Source: Burkholderiaceae bacterium (GTDB lineage: Bacteria > Pseudomonadota > Gammaproteobacteria > Burkholderiales > Burkholderiaceae_D). From it: DNA of 64,000 bases. Position numbers and translations under genes: made by a program. The stretch lies in the NCBI GenBank assembly GCA_004298905.1, contig SCTK01000019.1:1-64000 (forward strand). The letters are read 5' to 3'. A model generated the notes under the pieces. That model was given only the letters and a program-made list of their open reading frames with translations, searched no databases and was not told the DNA's origin. Positions 26,488-35,237 of this stretch are shown in pieces. Numbering within the stretch: position 1 is the stretch's first letter; each line of letters opens with the position of its first letter.

Positions 26488-26903
26488 TGCGCACCTGTTT
26501 TAACTATCCAGCAAGCGGGTTGCGTTCCGCGCCAGTTGGTCGGAGCCGGCGCAGCAACCGTCGAGGTGCGCGCATTGCCTTGGTCTATGGTGTAGGTAAA
26601 TCCGGCCATGCGACCTGTACCATTCGCTTGCAGGATAAAGGTCGTCGCAGTCGGCGCTGAGGGACAGGTATATGTGAAATTAGACGTAGAAGTACTCGGA
26701 CACGCCACCCCCCCCACATAGCTACGGTTATCCTGGAAATATTGCTCTAAGTTAAGGCGCAAAGTTGAAAGATTGGTGGTCGCCTCGGGAATCCTCCCGC
26801 GTATGATGTAGTCAGTATATGCGGGCAAGGCAATCGCCGCCAGAATAGCAACGATAGCGACGGTGACCATCACTTCGATCAGAGTGAACCCATTGTTTTT
26901 CAT
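26481..26903 (-). CDS. pilE: Type IV pilin PilE-like
   Basis: 140 aa. Short leader MKNNG-FTLIEVMVTVAIVAILAAIALPAYTDY and a C-terminal disulfide loop (CPS...TCPS, CWIVKTGAQC). Length and position as first gene of the minor-pilin operon fit the PilE class. AGGAG lies six bases before the ATG. The 208-base upstream gap, shared with divergent proA, has an 8-base inverted repeat (CCGGAACC/GGTTCCGG). Confidence 0.9.
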   Translation of the reverse strand: MKNNGFTLIEVMVTVAIVAILAAIALPAYTDYIIRGRIPEATTNLSTLRLNLEQYFQDNRSYVGGVACPSTSTSNFTYTCPSAPTATTFILQANGTGRMAGFTYTIDQGNARTSTVAAPAPTNWRGTQPACWIVKTGAQC

Positions 26904-27111
26904 TGCGTACTCCTGCGCTGTGGTTTAACTGCGTGGGGCTGTGCATCTGTTTTCACCATCACGCCTACAGCATAACGGCAGCCCCCCGGCAAACTCACCC
27001 TCAGACCGACTAACGCACCGGAACCGCCTACCAGCGGCGGTCTGAATGTGGTTCCGGGCTGACAATGATGATCTTTGTTAAGATTCTCCCCGTTCTCCTC
27101 TGGATTGCATC

Positions 27112-28368
27112 ATGGACACCAACGAGCTCATGCACACTCTCGGCCGTCAGGCGCGCTCAGCGAGTCGGGCGATGGCGAAGGCCGATACGGCTGCCAAGAA
27201 CCAGGCGCTGCTGTTGATCGCGGCGGCGATCCGGCGCGAGGCAGCGGCACTGAAAGCGGCCAATGCGCAGGATCTGGACGCCGCGCGCGCCAACGGGCTG
27301 GACGCGGCGCTGCTGGATCGCTTGACACTTTCTGACAAAGCAATCGAAACGATGGCGCTGGGGCTGGAGCAGATTGCGCAATTGCCCGACCCGATCGGCG
27401 AGATGAGCAATCTGAAATACCGGCCCAGCGGGATTCAGGTCGGCCAGATGCGCGTGCCGCTGGGCGTGATCGGCATCATTTACGAAGCGCGTCCGAATGT
27501 AACCGTGGACGCCGCCGGACTGTGCATCAAATCGGGCAACGCGACGATCTTGCGCGGTGGCTCGGAAGCGATTGCCTGCAACCGTGCGCTGGCCGCTTTG
27601 GTGAAAGAAGGTTTGCAAGGTGCGGGCCTGCCCGCCGACGCCGTGCAAGTGGTGGAGACCACCGACCGCGCCGCCGTCGGTGCACTGATTTCGATGCCGG
27701 AATATGTCGATGTGATCGTGCCACGCGGTGGCAAGGGCTTGATCGAACGCTTGATGCGCGAATCGAAGATTCCGATGATCAAGCATCTGGATGGCATCTG
27801 CCATGTGTATGTGGACGACAAGGCCGATCTGGACAAGGCACTGCGTATCTGCAACAACGCCAAGACGCATCGCTACGGCACCTGCAACACGATGGAGACG
27901 CTGCTGGTTGCAGAGGGCATCGCCACGCACGCCCTGCCGAAGCTGGCCGAGATCTACAACGCCAAGCAAGTCGAGCTGCGCGGCTGCGAAAAAACCCGCG
28001 CCATTTTGCCGGGCATCAAAGCCGCCACCGAGGAAGATTGGCGCACCGAATATCTGGCGCCGATTCTGTCCATCAAGGTCGTGGCCGATGTCGATGCCGC
28101 GATTGCGCACATCAACACTTACGGTTCGGCACATACCGACAGCATCGTCACCGAAGATTATTCGCGCGCGCTGCAATTTATGCGCGAGGTCGATTCAGCT
28201 TCGGTCATGGTCAATGCCTCGACCCGTTTTGCTGACGGCTTCGAGTATGGTCTGGGCGCCGAGATCGGCATCTCCAACGACAAGCTGCACGCGCGCGGGC
28301 CGGTGGGACTGGAAGGTTTGACCAGCTTGAAATACGTCGTGTTTGGACACGGCGAAGTGCGGCAGTAA
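27112..28368 (+). CDS. proA: Gamma-glutamyl phosphate reductase
   Basis: Reduces gamma-glutamyl phosphate to glutamate-5-semialdehyde in proline synthesis. Aldehyde-dehydrogenase fold with catalytic Cys258 ([11 protein letters not shown]), [17 protein letters not shown] and [11 protein letters not shown] conserved. 418 aa is standard. Its product, after spontaneous cyclisation, is the substrate of ProC at 33158. Confidence 0.97.
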   Translation: MDTNELMHTLGRQARSASRAMAKADTAAKNQALLLIAAAIRREAAALKAANAQDLDAARANGLDAALLDRLTLSDKAIETMALGLEQIAQLPDPIGEMSNLKYRPSGIQVGQMRVPLGVIGIIYEARPNVTVDAAGLCIKSGNATILRGGSEAIACNRALAALVKEGLQGAGLPADAVQVVETTDRAAVGALISMPEYVDVIVPRGGKGLIERLMRESKIPMIKHLDGICHVYVDDKADLDKALRICNNAKTHRYGTCNTMETLLVAEGIATHALPKLAEIYNAKQVELRGCEKTRAILPGIKAATEEDWRTEYLAPILSIKVVADVDAAIAHINTYGSAHTDSIVTEDYSRALQFMREVDSASVMVNASTRFADGFEYGLGAEIGISNDKLHARGPVGLEGLTSLKYVVFGHGEVRQ

Positions 28369-28385
28369 CACCCGCAAGGAACCCC

Positions 28386-28802
28386 ATGCTCTGGATCAAA
28401 GCCCTGCACATCGTTTTCGTCACCGCCTGGTTCGCAGGGCTGTTTTATCTGCCGCGCATTTTCGTCAACCTCGCACTGGAAACCGAGCCGCATGCGCGTG
28501 AGCGACTGCTGTTCATGGCGCACAAGCTCTACAAATTCATGACCGTGCTGGCGCTGCCCGCCGTCGGATTCGGCCTGTGGCTCTGGCTGGGTGTCGGCAT
28601 CGGCAGTGGCGCGGGCTGGCTGCATGCCAAACTGGCGCTGGTGGTGGTGCTGATCGGCTATCACCACGGTTGCGGCGTGCTGCTGAAAAAGTTCACCGAA
28701 GACCGCAATACGCGTTCGCACATCTGGTATCGCTGGTTCAATGAAGTGCCGGTAGTGGTGCTGCTGATCGTCGTGGTACTGGCAGTGGTGAAACCCTTCT
28801 GA
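28386..28802 (+). CDS. hemJ: HemJ/CopD-like membrane protein (probable protoporphyrinogen oxidase)
   Basis: 138 aa, four membrane segments. WIKALHIVFVTAWFAGLFYLP at the start and WLHAKLALVVVLIGYHH in the middle match HemJ, including the haem-ligand His and the following Lys. HemJ oxidises protoporphyrinogen IX in haem synthesis. CopD-family proteins look similar, so the enzymatic assignment is probable. Its stop overlaps rlmL (TGATG). Confidence 0.75.
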   Translation: MLWIKALHIVFVTAWFAGLFYLPRIFVNLALETEPHARERLLFMAHKLYKFMTVLALPAVGFGLWLWLGVGIGSGAGWLHAKLALVVVLIGYHHGCGVLLKKFTEDRNTRSHIWYRWFNEVPVVVLLIVVVLAVVKPF

Positions 28803-29998
28803 TGCTGGATTTTTTTTCCCCCTGCCCGCGTGGCCTCGAAGATTGCCTGGTGCAGGAACTCCAGGTGCAACGCGCCAAAAATATTCAGTCCGCTGCCGGT
28901 GGCGTGAAGTTTCGCGGCACGCTTGAGACCGCGTATCGCGCCAATCTGCATTCGCGCATCGCCAGCCGCATCCTGCTGCACATTGCGCAGGCACCCTACC
29001 GCAGCGAGGAGGATGTTTATCAGCTTGCGGCGCGCCAACCCTGGCTGCAATGGTTTCGTTCCGATACCACGCTGCGTGTCGATGTCGTCGGCAACCGCTG
29101 TCCGCTACGCAGTCTGGACTTTGTCACGCTGCGCATCAAGGATGGCATTTGCGATTACTACCGCAATGAAACCGGCGTGCGCCCGGATATCGATACGCGC
29201 AGTCCGATCATGCATGTGCAAGCCTTTCTCAGCGCCGATACCTGTACGCTGTATCTCGATCTATCCGGCGAGCCGTTGTTCAAGCGCGGCTGGCGGCTGG
29301 AAAAAGGCGAAGCACCGCTGCGCGAAAATCTCGCCGCCGGAATTCTGATGTTGAGCGGCTGGAAGCCCGAACAGCCGCTGCTCGACCCGATGTGCGGCAG
29401 CGGCACGCTGGCCATCGAAGCGGCGCAAATGGCCTTGCATATCGCGCCCGGCAGTCAGCGCCATTTTGCCTTTGAAGCGATGGAAAATTTCGACGCCGCG
29501 CTATGGCAAAAGGTGCAAGCGCAAGCGCTGGCGCAACAACGTGCACCCGACGCAGCGCTGAAAATTTACGCCAGCGATATTTCGCTCAACCTGATCCCGG
29601 TGATACGCGCCAACCTGGAGCGCGCGCTCGGCCCACACGCAGGCTGCGTGCAAGTGAAGCAAATCGATGCACTCGATTTGAAAAAACCGGCCGAGGCGGG
29701 TGTGCTGGTGTGTAACCCGCCCTATGGCGAACGCCTGGGTGTGCAGGGCCGAATGGGTGGACGCCAGGCGCCGGAAGTTGACGACAGCAAAGAAGATAGC
29801 GCGCCCTTCTTCAAAGCCTTCAGCGATGTGTTGAAACAGCAGTTCGCCGGTTGGCGCGCCTATTTACTGACCTCGGATATGGAGCTGCCCAAACAGATGC
29901 GTCTGAAACCCTCGAAGCGCACACCGCTGTTCAACGGAGCACTGGAATGCCGTTTGTTTGAATTTGAAATGGTCGCCGGTTCGAACCGCAAAAACTGA
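28802..29998 (+). CDS. rlmL: THUMP-domain 23S rRNA guanine-N2 methyltransferase (RlmL-type)
   Basis: 398 aa: N-terminal THUMP region (FFSPCPRGLEDCLVQELQV), then a Rossmann methyltransferase with LDPMCGSGTLAIEAA and the catalytic NPPYGERL. It matches the RlmL half of E. coli RlmKL (m2G2445); the RlmK half is absent, as usual in betaproteobacteria. Starts one base into the hemJ stop. Confidence 0.88.
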   Translation: MLDFFSPCPRGLEDCLVQELQVQRAKNIQSAAGGVKFRGTLETAYRANLHSRIASRILLHIAQAPYRSEEDVYQLAARQPWLQWFRSDTTLRVDVVGNRCPLRSLDFVTLRIKDGICDYYRNETGVRPDIDTRSPIMHVQAFLSADTCTLYLDLSGEPLFKRGWRLEKGEAPLRENLAAGILMLSGWKPEQPLLDPMCGSGTLAIEAAQMALHIAPGSQRHFAFEAMENFDAALWQKVQAQALAQQRAPDAALKIYASDISLNLIPVIRANLERALGPHAGCVQVKQIDALDLKKPAEAGVLVCNPPYGERLGVQGRMGGRQAPEVDDSKEDSAPFFKAFSDVLKQQFAGWRAYLLTSDMELPKQMRLKPSKRTPLFNGALECRLFEFEMVAGSNRKN

Positions 29999-30001
29999 CC
30001 T

Positions 30002-31138
30002 TCAAACAATATCGAGATGCTCCAGGCCGTCGGTAATTTTCTTGTCTTTGGCGAGCTTGCTGTGCAACTTGATTTGCAGACGCAGGTCGTTGACCGAGTC
30101 AGCGTTGCGTAGCGCGTCCTCGTAGGAAATTCTTCCATCTTCAAAGAGATCGAACAGCGCTTGATCAAAAGTCTGCATGCCGAGCTCGCGCGAGCGTTTC
30201 ATGATTTCCTTGATTTCGTGCACGTCGCCCTTGAAAATCAGATCGCCGATCAACGGTGTGTTGAGCATGATCTCGACGGCCGCACAGCGGCCCTTGCTGT
30301 CGCGCAAGGGAATCAGGCGCTGCGACACCAGGCCGCGCAGGTTGAGTGACAGATCCATCAACAGTTGCGGGCGGCGCTCTTCGGGGAAGAAGTTGATGAT
30401 GCGGTCGAGCGCCTGGTTGGCGCTGTTGGCGTGCAAGGTGGCCATGCACATGTGACCGGTCTCGGAAAACTGGATGGCATATTCCATCGTCTCACGGTCG
30501 CGGATCTCGCCCATCAGAATCACGTCGGGCGCCTGCCGTAACATGTTTTTCAGCGCAACACCCCAGTCCTCGGTATCGACACCGATTTCGCGCTGCGTGA
30601 CGATGCAGTTCTTGTGCGGATGCACGTATTCAATCGGGTCTTCCACCGTGATGATGTGACCGTGGCTGTGCTCATTGCGAAAGCCGATCATCGCCGCCAG
30701 TGACGTCGATTTGCCGGAGCCGGTGGCGCCGACAAAAATCACCAATCCGCGCTTGGTCATCGCTACATCTTTCAGAACCAGCGGCAAGGAAAGCTCTTCA
30801 AACGTCGGGATCGTGGCATTGATCGTGCGCAACACCATGCCCACTTTGCCCTGCTGCACAAAGGCGTTGACGCGAAAACGGCCAATGCCCGCCGGGCTGA
30901 TGGCGAAGTTGCATTCCTTGGTCGCCTCGAACTCGGCCGATTGCTTGTCGTTCATCACCGCGCGCACCAGCTCGATGGTGTGCATCGCCGACAAGGGTTG
31001 ATTCGAGACCGGCTTGATCTTGCCGTCGATCTTGAAGGCGGGCGGGAATTCCGCCGTGATGAAAAGATCGGAACCATTCTTGCTCACCATCAGGCGCAAG
31101 AGATCGTTCATGAATTTGGTGGCTTGATCGCGTTCCAT
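30002..31138 (-). CDS. pilU: Type IV pilus retraction ATPase PilU
   Basis: 378 aa. Walker A GATGSGKST and Walker B LMGEIRDRETM, with the His box GHMCMATLHAN. PilU differs from PilT in the C-terminal extension (LRLQIKLHSKLAKDKKITDGLEHLDIV) seen here. It assists PilT in retraction. Separated from pilT by 132 bases containing a large hairpin. Confidence 0.93.
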   Translation of the reverse strand: MERDQATKFMNDLLRLMVSKNGSDLFITAEFPPAFKIDGKIKPVSNQPLSAMHTIELVRAVMNDKQSAEFEATKECNFAISPAGIGRFRVNAFVQQGKVGMVLRTINATIPTFEELSLPLVLKDVAMTKRGLVIFVGATGSGKSTSLAAMIGFRNEHSHGHIITVEDPIEYVHPHKNCIVTQREIGVDTEDWGVALKNMLRQAPDVILMGEIRDRETMEYAIQFSETGHMCMATLHANSANQALDRIINFFPEERRPQLLMDLSLNLRGLVSQRLIPLRDSKGRCAAVEIMLNTPLIGDLIFKGDVHEIKEIMKRSRELGMQTFDQALFDLFEDGRISYEDALRNADSVNDLRLQIKLHSKLAKDKKITDGLEHLDIV

Positions 31139-31174
31139 GATGCGTTCCTAAAAAATACAATGCAAAGGCAATTG

Positions 31175-31252
31175 AACCACGGAGAACACAGAGAACACGG
31201 AGAAAATCAAAGGCGGTGGGGTTTCTCCGTGTTCCCCGTGCCTCCGTGGTAA
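31175..31252. repeat. Large imperfect inverted repeat (CACGGAG family)
   Basis: Left arm 31175-31205 with iterated CACGGAGAA words and right arm 31222-31252 with the complementary TCTCCGTG words. Same architecture as 12161-12245. Lies between pilT and pilU, so it may lower pilU expression. Confidence 0.7.
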
Positions 31253-31270
31253 ATGCATTTACTCCCTGCA

Positions 31271-32314
31271 CTAACCCGGGAAATTCTCTTTGTTCTGCGC
31301 AGCGTTACGGGCATCCATATTCGAAATCACATTGCGACGCACGAGGTCGAGCAGATTTTGATCGAGTGTCTGCATGCCAACGTTCTGACCCGTCTGAATC
31401 GCGGAATACATTTGCGCGATCTTGTTTTCGCGGATCAGGTTGCGGATCGCGGGGGTGCCGATCATGATCTCGTGCACGGCGATACGGCCACTGCCATCCT
31501 TGGTCTTGAGCAAGGTCTGCGAAATCACCGCGCGCAGCGATTCAGACAGCATCGCCCGCACCATGTCCTTTTCCTCACCGGGAAACACGTCGACAATCCG
31601 ATCCACCGTCTTGGCGGCAGAACTGGTGTGCAAAGTGCCGAACACCAAATGGCCGGTTTCGGCAGCTGTCAGGGCCAGGCGGATGGTTTCCAGATCGCGC
31701 AATTCGCCGACCAGAATCACATCCGGGTCTTCGCGCAGCGCCGAGCGCAAGGCGTTGGCAAACGACAAGGTGTGCGGTCCGAGTTCACGCTGGTTGATGA
31801 GGCTCTTTTTCGCTTCATGCACAAATTCGATCGGGTCTTCGATGGTCAGAATGTGACCATATTCATTTTCGTTCACATAGTTCACCATCGCGGCCAGCGT
31901 GGTCGATTTACCCGAGCCGGTCGGCCCGGTGACCAGCACGATGCCGCGCGGCTGCTTGGAAATTTCGGTGAAAATTTTCGGTGCATTCAGTTCTTCGAGC
32001 GTCAGCACCTTGGAGGGAATGGTCCGAAACACGGCGCTGGCACCGCGCTGCTGCACGAAGGCGTTGACACGGAACCGCGCCAGGCCGGGAATCTCGAAGG
32101 AGAAGTCGCATTCCAGATGTTCTTCATAGGTTTTGCGCTGGCCGTCGTTCATGATGTCATAGATCATGCCGTGCACATCCTTGTGCACCATGGCCGGCAG
32201 GTTGATGCGGCGCACGTCGCCATGCACGCGGATCATCGGCGGCAGGCCGGAAGAAAGATGCAGGTCGGAAGCCTTGTTCTTGACCGAGAACGCCAGCAGT
32301 TCGGAGATATCCAT
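31271..32314 (-). CDS. pilT: Type IV pilus retraction ATPase PilT
   Basis: 347 aa hexameric ATPase that depolymerises pili. Walker A GPTGSGKST, Walker B ILVGELRDLETI, GHLVFGTLHTSS and the PilT-specific AIRNLIRE are present. Divergent from yggS, as in many proteobacteria. Confidence 0.97.
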   Translation of the reverse strand: MDISELLAFSVKNKASDLHLSSGLPPMIRVHGDVRRINLPAMVHKDVHGMIYDIMNDGQRKTYEEHLECDFSFEIPGLARFRVNAFVQQRGASAVFRTIPSKVLTLEELNAPKIFTEISKQPRGIVLVTGPTGSGKSTTLAAMVNYVNENEYGHILTIEDPIEFVHEAKKSLINQRELGPHTLSFANALRSALREDPDVILVGELRDLETIRLALTAAETGHLVFGTLHTSSAAKTVDRIVDVFPGEEKDMVRAMLSESLRAVISQTLLKTKDGSGRIAVHEIMIGTPAIRNLIRENKIAQMYSAIQTGQNVGMQTLDQNLLDLVRRNVISNMDARNAAQNKENFPG

Positions 32315-32358
32315 CTATAATCCACCCAAAATTAAGCATAGCGACATAAGTCTACTGC

Positions 32359-32433
32359 GCGCCCTGAGGCTGAACCTGCGGTGCTCAACGTAGTATTCAT
32401 ACGTATCCGCTCCTCTGTTCAGCCTCAAGGCGC
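32359..32433. repeat. 17-base inverted repeat between pilT and yggS
   Basis: Arms at 32359-32375 and 32417-32433 (GCGCCCTGAGGCTGAAC and GTTCAGCCTCAAGGCGC) match at 16 of 17 positions with a 41-base loop that itself holds ACGTA/TACGT. Possible attenuator, or operator in this divergent region. Confidence 0.55.
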
Positions 32434-32471
32434 TCGCTACGACTTCTGTCACTATGCGTACCGATTTCATT

Positions 32472-33161
32472 ATGTCCGTGATTGCCGCCAACTTGCAAGC
32501 AGTTCATCAGCGCGTTGCTCATGCGGCACAGGTGGCGGGCCGCCCGGCGGACAGTATCCGCCTACTGGCGGTGTCGAAAACTTTTTCTGCCACAGAGGTC
32601 GAGGCCGCCTTCGAGGCTGGACAGCACGCCTTCGGCGAAAATTATGTCCAGGAAGCGCTCGACAAAATGGCTGCACTCAGCCCGCTGCGCGCGCAGCTGG
32701 AGTGGCATATGATCGGCCCGCTCCAGAGCAACAAGACACGCCCGATTGCCGAACACTTCGATTGGGTGCACAGCGTCGACCGCCTCAAGATTGCAGAGAG
32801 ACTATCGGCACAACGGCCGCAAAATTTACCGCCCCTGCAGCTGTGTTTGCAGGTCAATGTCAGCGGCGAGGCCAGCAAGAGCGGCGTGGCGCCGGACGAA
32901 GTTTTGCCGCTGGCGCGTGCTATTGCCACGCTGCCGCGCTTACAATTGCGCGGATTGATGGCGATTCCGGCACCGGTCAGCGCCCTGGAACAGCAGCGGC
33001 AACCGTTTCGCGCGCTGCGTCTGCTGCTGGAACAATTGAACCGCGACGGCTTGCAACTCGATACGCTGTCGATGGGCATGTCGGACGATCTGGAAGCCGC
33101 CATCCTGGAAGGCGCCACCCTCGTCCGTATCGGCACCGCTATTTTTGGAAAACGAACATGA
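32472..33161 (+). CDS. yggS: PLP-homeostasis protein YggS (PLPBP)
   Basis: 229 aa. Binds pyridoxal phosphate and controls its pool. LLAVSKTF carries the PLP-lysine, with FGENYVQEALDK, WHMIGPLQSNK and MSMGMSDDLEAAI conserved. The ATG at 32472 is preferred because MSVIAANLQAV aligns with the family start; another ATG six codons earlier is possible. Overlaps proC by ATGA. Confidence 0.93.
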   Translation: MSVIAANLQAVHQRVAHAAQVAGRPADSIRLLAVSKTFSATEVEAAFEAGQHAFGENYVQEALDKMAALSPLRAQLEWHMIGPLQSNKTRPIAEHFDWVHSVDRLKIAERLSAQRPQNLPPLQLCLQVNVSGEASKSGVAPDEVLPLARAIATLPRLQLRGLMAIPAPVSALEQQRQPFRALRLLLEQLNRDGLQLDTLSMGMSDDLEAAILEGATLVRIGTAIFGKRT

Positions 33162-33991
33162 AAATTACCTTCATCGGCGGCGGCAATATGGCCACGGCCC
33201 TGATCGGCGGACTGGCCGGCAAGCTCTGCGCCGCGCCCGACATCATCGTGGTCGATCCCAACGCAGAAGCGTTGGCGAAATTGCAACGCGATTTCGGTGC
33301 CACGGTGAAGCCCGCGGTCGATGCCGCCGCCGCCCACAGCGATGTGATTATGCTCGCCACCAAGCCACAGCAATTACGCGCCGCCGCCGATGCCTTGCTG
33401 CCGCACATGGATGCAGCAAGCAAGCCGCTGCTGATCAGCATTGCCGCCGGTATCCGTGCGCGCGATCTGTCGCACTGGTTCGGCGGCCAGAATGGTAGCT
33501 ATACGCGCATCGTGCGCACCATGCCCAACACGCCGGCCTTGATCGGCGCCGGCATCACCGGCCTAGCCGCGCTACCCGGTGTGTCGCCAGAGGACAAGCA
33601 ACTGGCCGACACCATTCTGCGCGCCGTCGGCCAGACCGTGTGGCTGGACCATGAAGACTTGCTCGACCCCGTCACCGCCATTTCCGGCAGCGGCCCCGCC
33701 TATGTGTTTTATTTTGTCGAGGCAATGATGGACGCCGCTGTCGAACTCGGCCTGTCCACCGAGCAGGGCAAACAATTGGCGCTGACCACTTTCATCGGCG
33801 CCGCCCAACTGGCCGCGCAATCAAGTGAGGCACCGGCCGTATTGCGGGAGCGTGTGACTTCAAAAGGCGGCACCACCTATGCCGCACTGACCAGCATGGC
33901 GCAAGATAATGTTGCCGCCGCCATCAAGCGCGCCCTACATGCCGCCAGCCAGCGCGCGGGGGAGTTGGGCGATGAGTTTGGAAAAGTATAA
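33158..33991 (+). CDS. proC: Pyrroline-5-carboxylate reductase
   Basis: 277 aa. NAD(P)H-dependent last step of proline synthesis. Rossmann motif FIGGGNMATALIGGL at the start, RTMPNTPALIGAGITGL, TAISGSGPAYVF and VTSKGGTT are all conserved. Overlaps yggS (ATGA) and ends two bases before an Lrp-type gene. P5C arrives from ProA or, downstream, from the ornithine aminotransferase fusion. Confidence 0.96.
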   Translation: MKITFIGGGNMATALIGGLAGKLCAAPDIIVVDPNAEALAKLQRDFGATVKPAVDAAAAHSDVIMLATKPQQLRAAADALLPHMDAASKPLLISIAAGIRARDLSHWFGGQNGSYTRIVRTMPNTPALIGAGITGLAALPGVSPEDKQLADTILRAVGQTVWLDHEDLLDPVTAISGSGPAYVFYFVEAMMDAAVELGLSTEQGKQLALTTFIGAAQLAAQSSEAPAVLRERVTSKGGTTYAALTSMAQDNVAAAIKRALHAASQRAGELGDEFGKV

Positions 33992-33993
33992 AA

Positions 33994-34473
33994 ATGACTA
34001 AACCCCTTGACCGCATCGATCTGAAAATTCTCGCCATCCTGCAACAGGATGGCCGGATCACCAATCAGGCTTTGTCCGAACAGGTCAATCTCTCGGCGCG
34101 CGCCTGTCTGGAGCGCGTCAAGCATCTGGAACAGGAAGGCTTCATCATCGGCTACCGTGCCGCCATCAATCCGCTGCACCTGCCGCATGTCACGGTATTG
34201 GCTGAAGTCACGCTCAAGGATCAACGTCAAACCACCATGCAGGAATTCCAGCGCCGCGTGCGCGACTGCCCCGAAGTCATTGCCTGTTATCTCGTCAGCG
34301 GCCAATATGATTATCTGCTGCGCTTCGCCTGCCCCAGCATCGAACATTACCGCGACCTCACCAACCGCTGGATCGACGACCTCACCCTCGGCGTCGCGCG
34401 CATCGTCAGCAATACGGAGTTGCAAACCATCAAGGAATTCACCGGCTTGCCGCTGACGTTCGATAAAACTTAA
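33994..34473 (+). CDS. Lrp/AsnC family transcriptional regulator
   Basis: 159 aa: N-terminal winged helix (DRIDLKILAILQQDGRITNQALSEQVNLS, ACLERVKHLEQEGFI) and C-terminal RAM domain for amino-acid binding (VIACYLVSGQYDYLLRF). Lrp-type regulators usually control a neighbouring amino-acid gene; the nearest candidates are proC and the ornithine-aminotransferase fusion at 35238. It begins two bases after proC. Confidence 0.92.
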   Translation: MTKPLDRIDLKILAILQQDGRITNQALSEQVNLSARACLERVKHLEQEGFIIGYRAAINPLHLPHVTVLAEVTLKDQRQTTMQEFQRRVRDCPEVIACYLVSGQYDYLLRFACPSIEHYRDLTNRWIDDLTLGVARIVSNTELQTIKEFTGLPLTFDKT

Positions 34474-34475
34474 GC

Positions 34476-34503
34476 TTGTAATATATATCTATACGGATAT
34501 AAT
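34476..34503 (+). promoter_or_regulatory. Promoter of the HigBA-like module
   Basis: TTGTAA (34476-34481), 16 bases, consensus TATAAT (34498-34503) in an AT-rich stretch. The toxin GTG follows after only five bases, so transcripts would be leaderless. ATAT words at either side of CTATACGG could form an operator. Confidence 0.6.
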
Positions 34504-34508
34504 CCTTC

Positions 34509-34835
34509 GTGAAGCCGATACGATTCCTTGGCGGTGCGCTGAAAAATCTGCGTGATTTTCCCGAAGATGTCCGGCACGACGCGGGCTATCAACTGGACAG
34601 GGTGCAACGCGGAAAGCAGCCCGACGATTTCAAACCCATGCCTGCCATCGGCAAAGGCGTGGAAGAAATCCGGCTGTGGGACGATGCGGGAACCTGGCGC
34701 GTGATCTATACCGCCCGCCTGGCCGATGCCGTTTATGTGTTGCATGCGTTTCAGAAAAAAACGCAGACCACATCAAAACGCGACATCGACATTGCGAAGG
34801 AACGTTTTTCCCGGTTAGCGAAAGGCCGCACATGA
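34509..34835 (+). CDS. HigB/RelE-type toxin (phage Gp49-like family)
   Basis: 108 aa. KPIRFLGGALKNLRDFPEDVRHDAGYQLDRVQRG, IGKGVEEIRLWDDAGTWRVIYTAR and VYVLHAFQKKTQTTSKRDIDIAKER are the hallmarks of the PF05973 toxins, which cut mRNA on the ribosome. GTG is the only possible start (a stop lies three codons upstream) and there is no Shine-Dalgarno. Overlaps the antitoxin by ATGA. Inserted between the Lrp-type gene and the aminotransferase fusion. Confidence 0.88.
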   Translation: MKPIRFLGGALKNLRDFPEDVRHDAGYQLDRVQRGKQPDDFKPMPAIGKGVEEIRLWDDAGTWRVIYTARLADAVYVLHAFQKKTQTTSKRDIDIAKERFSRLAKGRT

Positions 34836-35113
34836 AAAAAACAGAAACCTATGAAAGCGTCTGGGACGCCCTTGCCGACACACCGGAGCAGGCTGCCAAT
34901 TTGCGCGCCCGCGCCGAGCTGATGGAAAAGATAGCCGATCTCGTCCATGCGAACGACTGGACGCAGGCCGAGGCAGCCGCCCATTGCGGCGTGACCCAGC
35001 CGCGCATCAACGATCTGTTGCGCGGACGCGTCTCACGCTTTTCACTGGATGCGCTGGTGAATATCGCCACCGCTCTGGGTTGCCGTGTGCGGGTCGATCT
35101 GAAGGCTGCTTGA
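34832..35113 (+). CDS. HigA-type antitoxin (XRE helix-turn-helix)
   Basis: 93 aa with a Cro/CI-type helix-turn-helix: NDWTQAEAAAHCGVTQPRINDLLRGRVSRFSLDALVNIATALG. It neutralises the upstream toxin and probably represses the shared promoter. Toxin-first order is normal for HigBA. Confidence 0.88.
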   Translation: MKKTETYESVWDALADTPEQAANLRARAELMEKIADLVHANDWTQAEAAAHCGVTQPRINDLLRGRVSRFSLDALVNIATALGCRVRVDLKAA

Positions 35114-35237
35114 ACCTTCCGCCGCACCCTCAACGCACAACCGCCGATTCTGCTTTCATTCCCCTGCCCTTCCGCCGATTTCCTCGTTGCATTAGCCGAC
35201 ATTACCTATATGTCCGCATCTCGCGCAGGAGGGCATC

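Noticed and set aside
32381-33157. N-terminal extension of proC back to 32381
   Set aside because: The extension lies in another frame of yggS; the ProC Rossmann motif starts right after the ATG at 33158.
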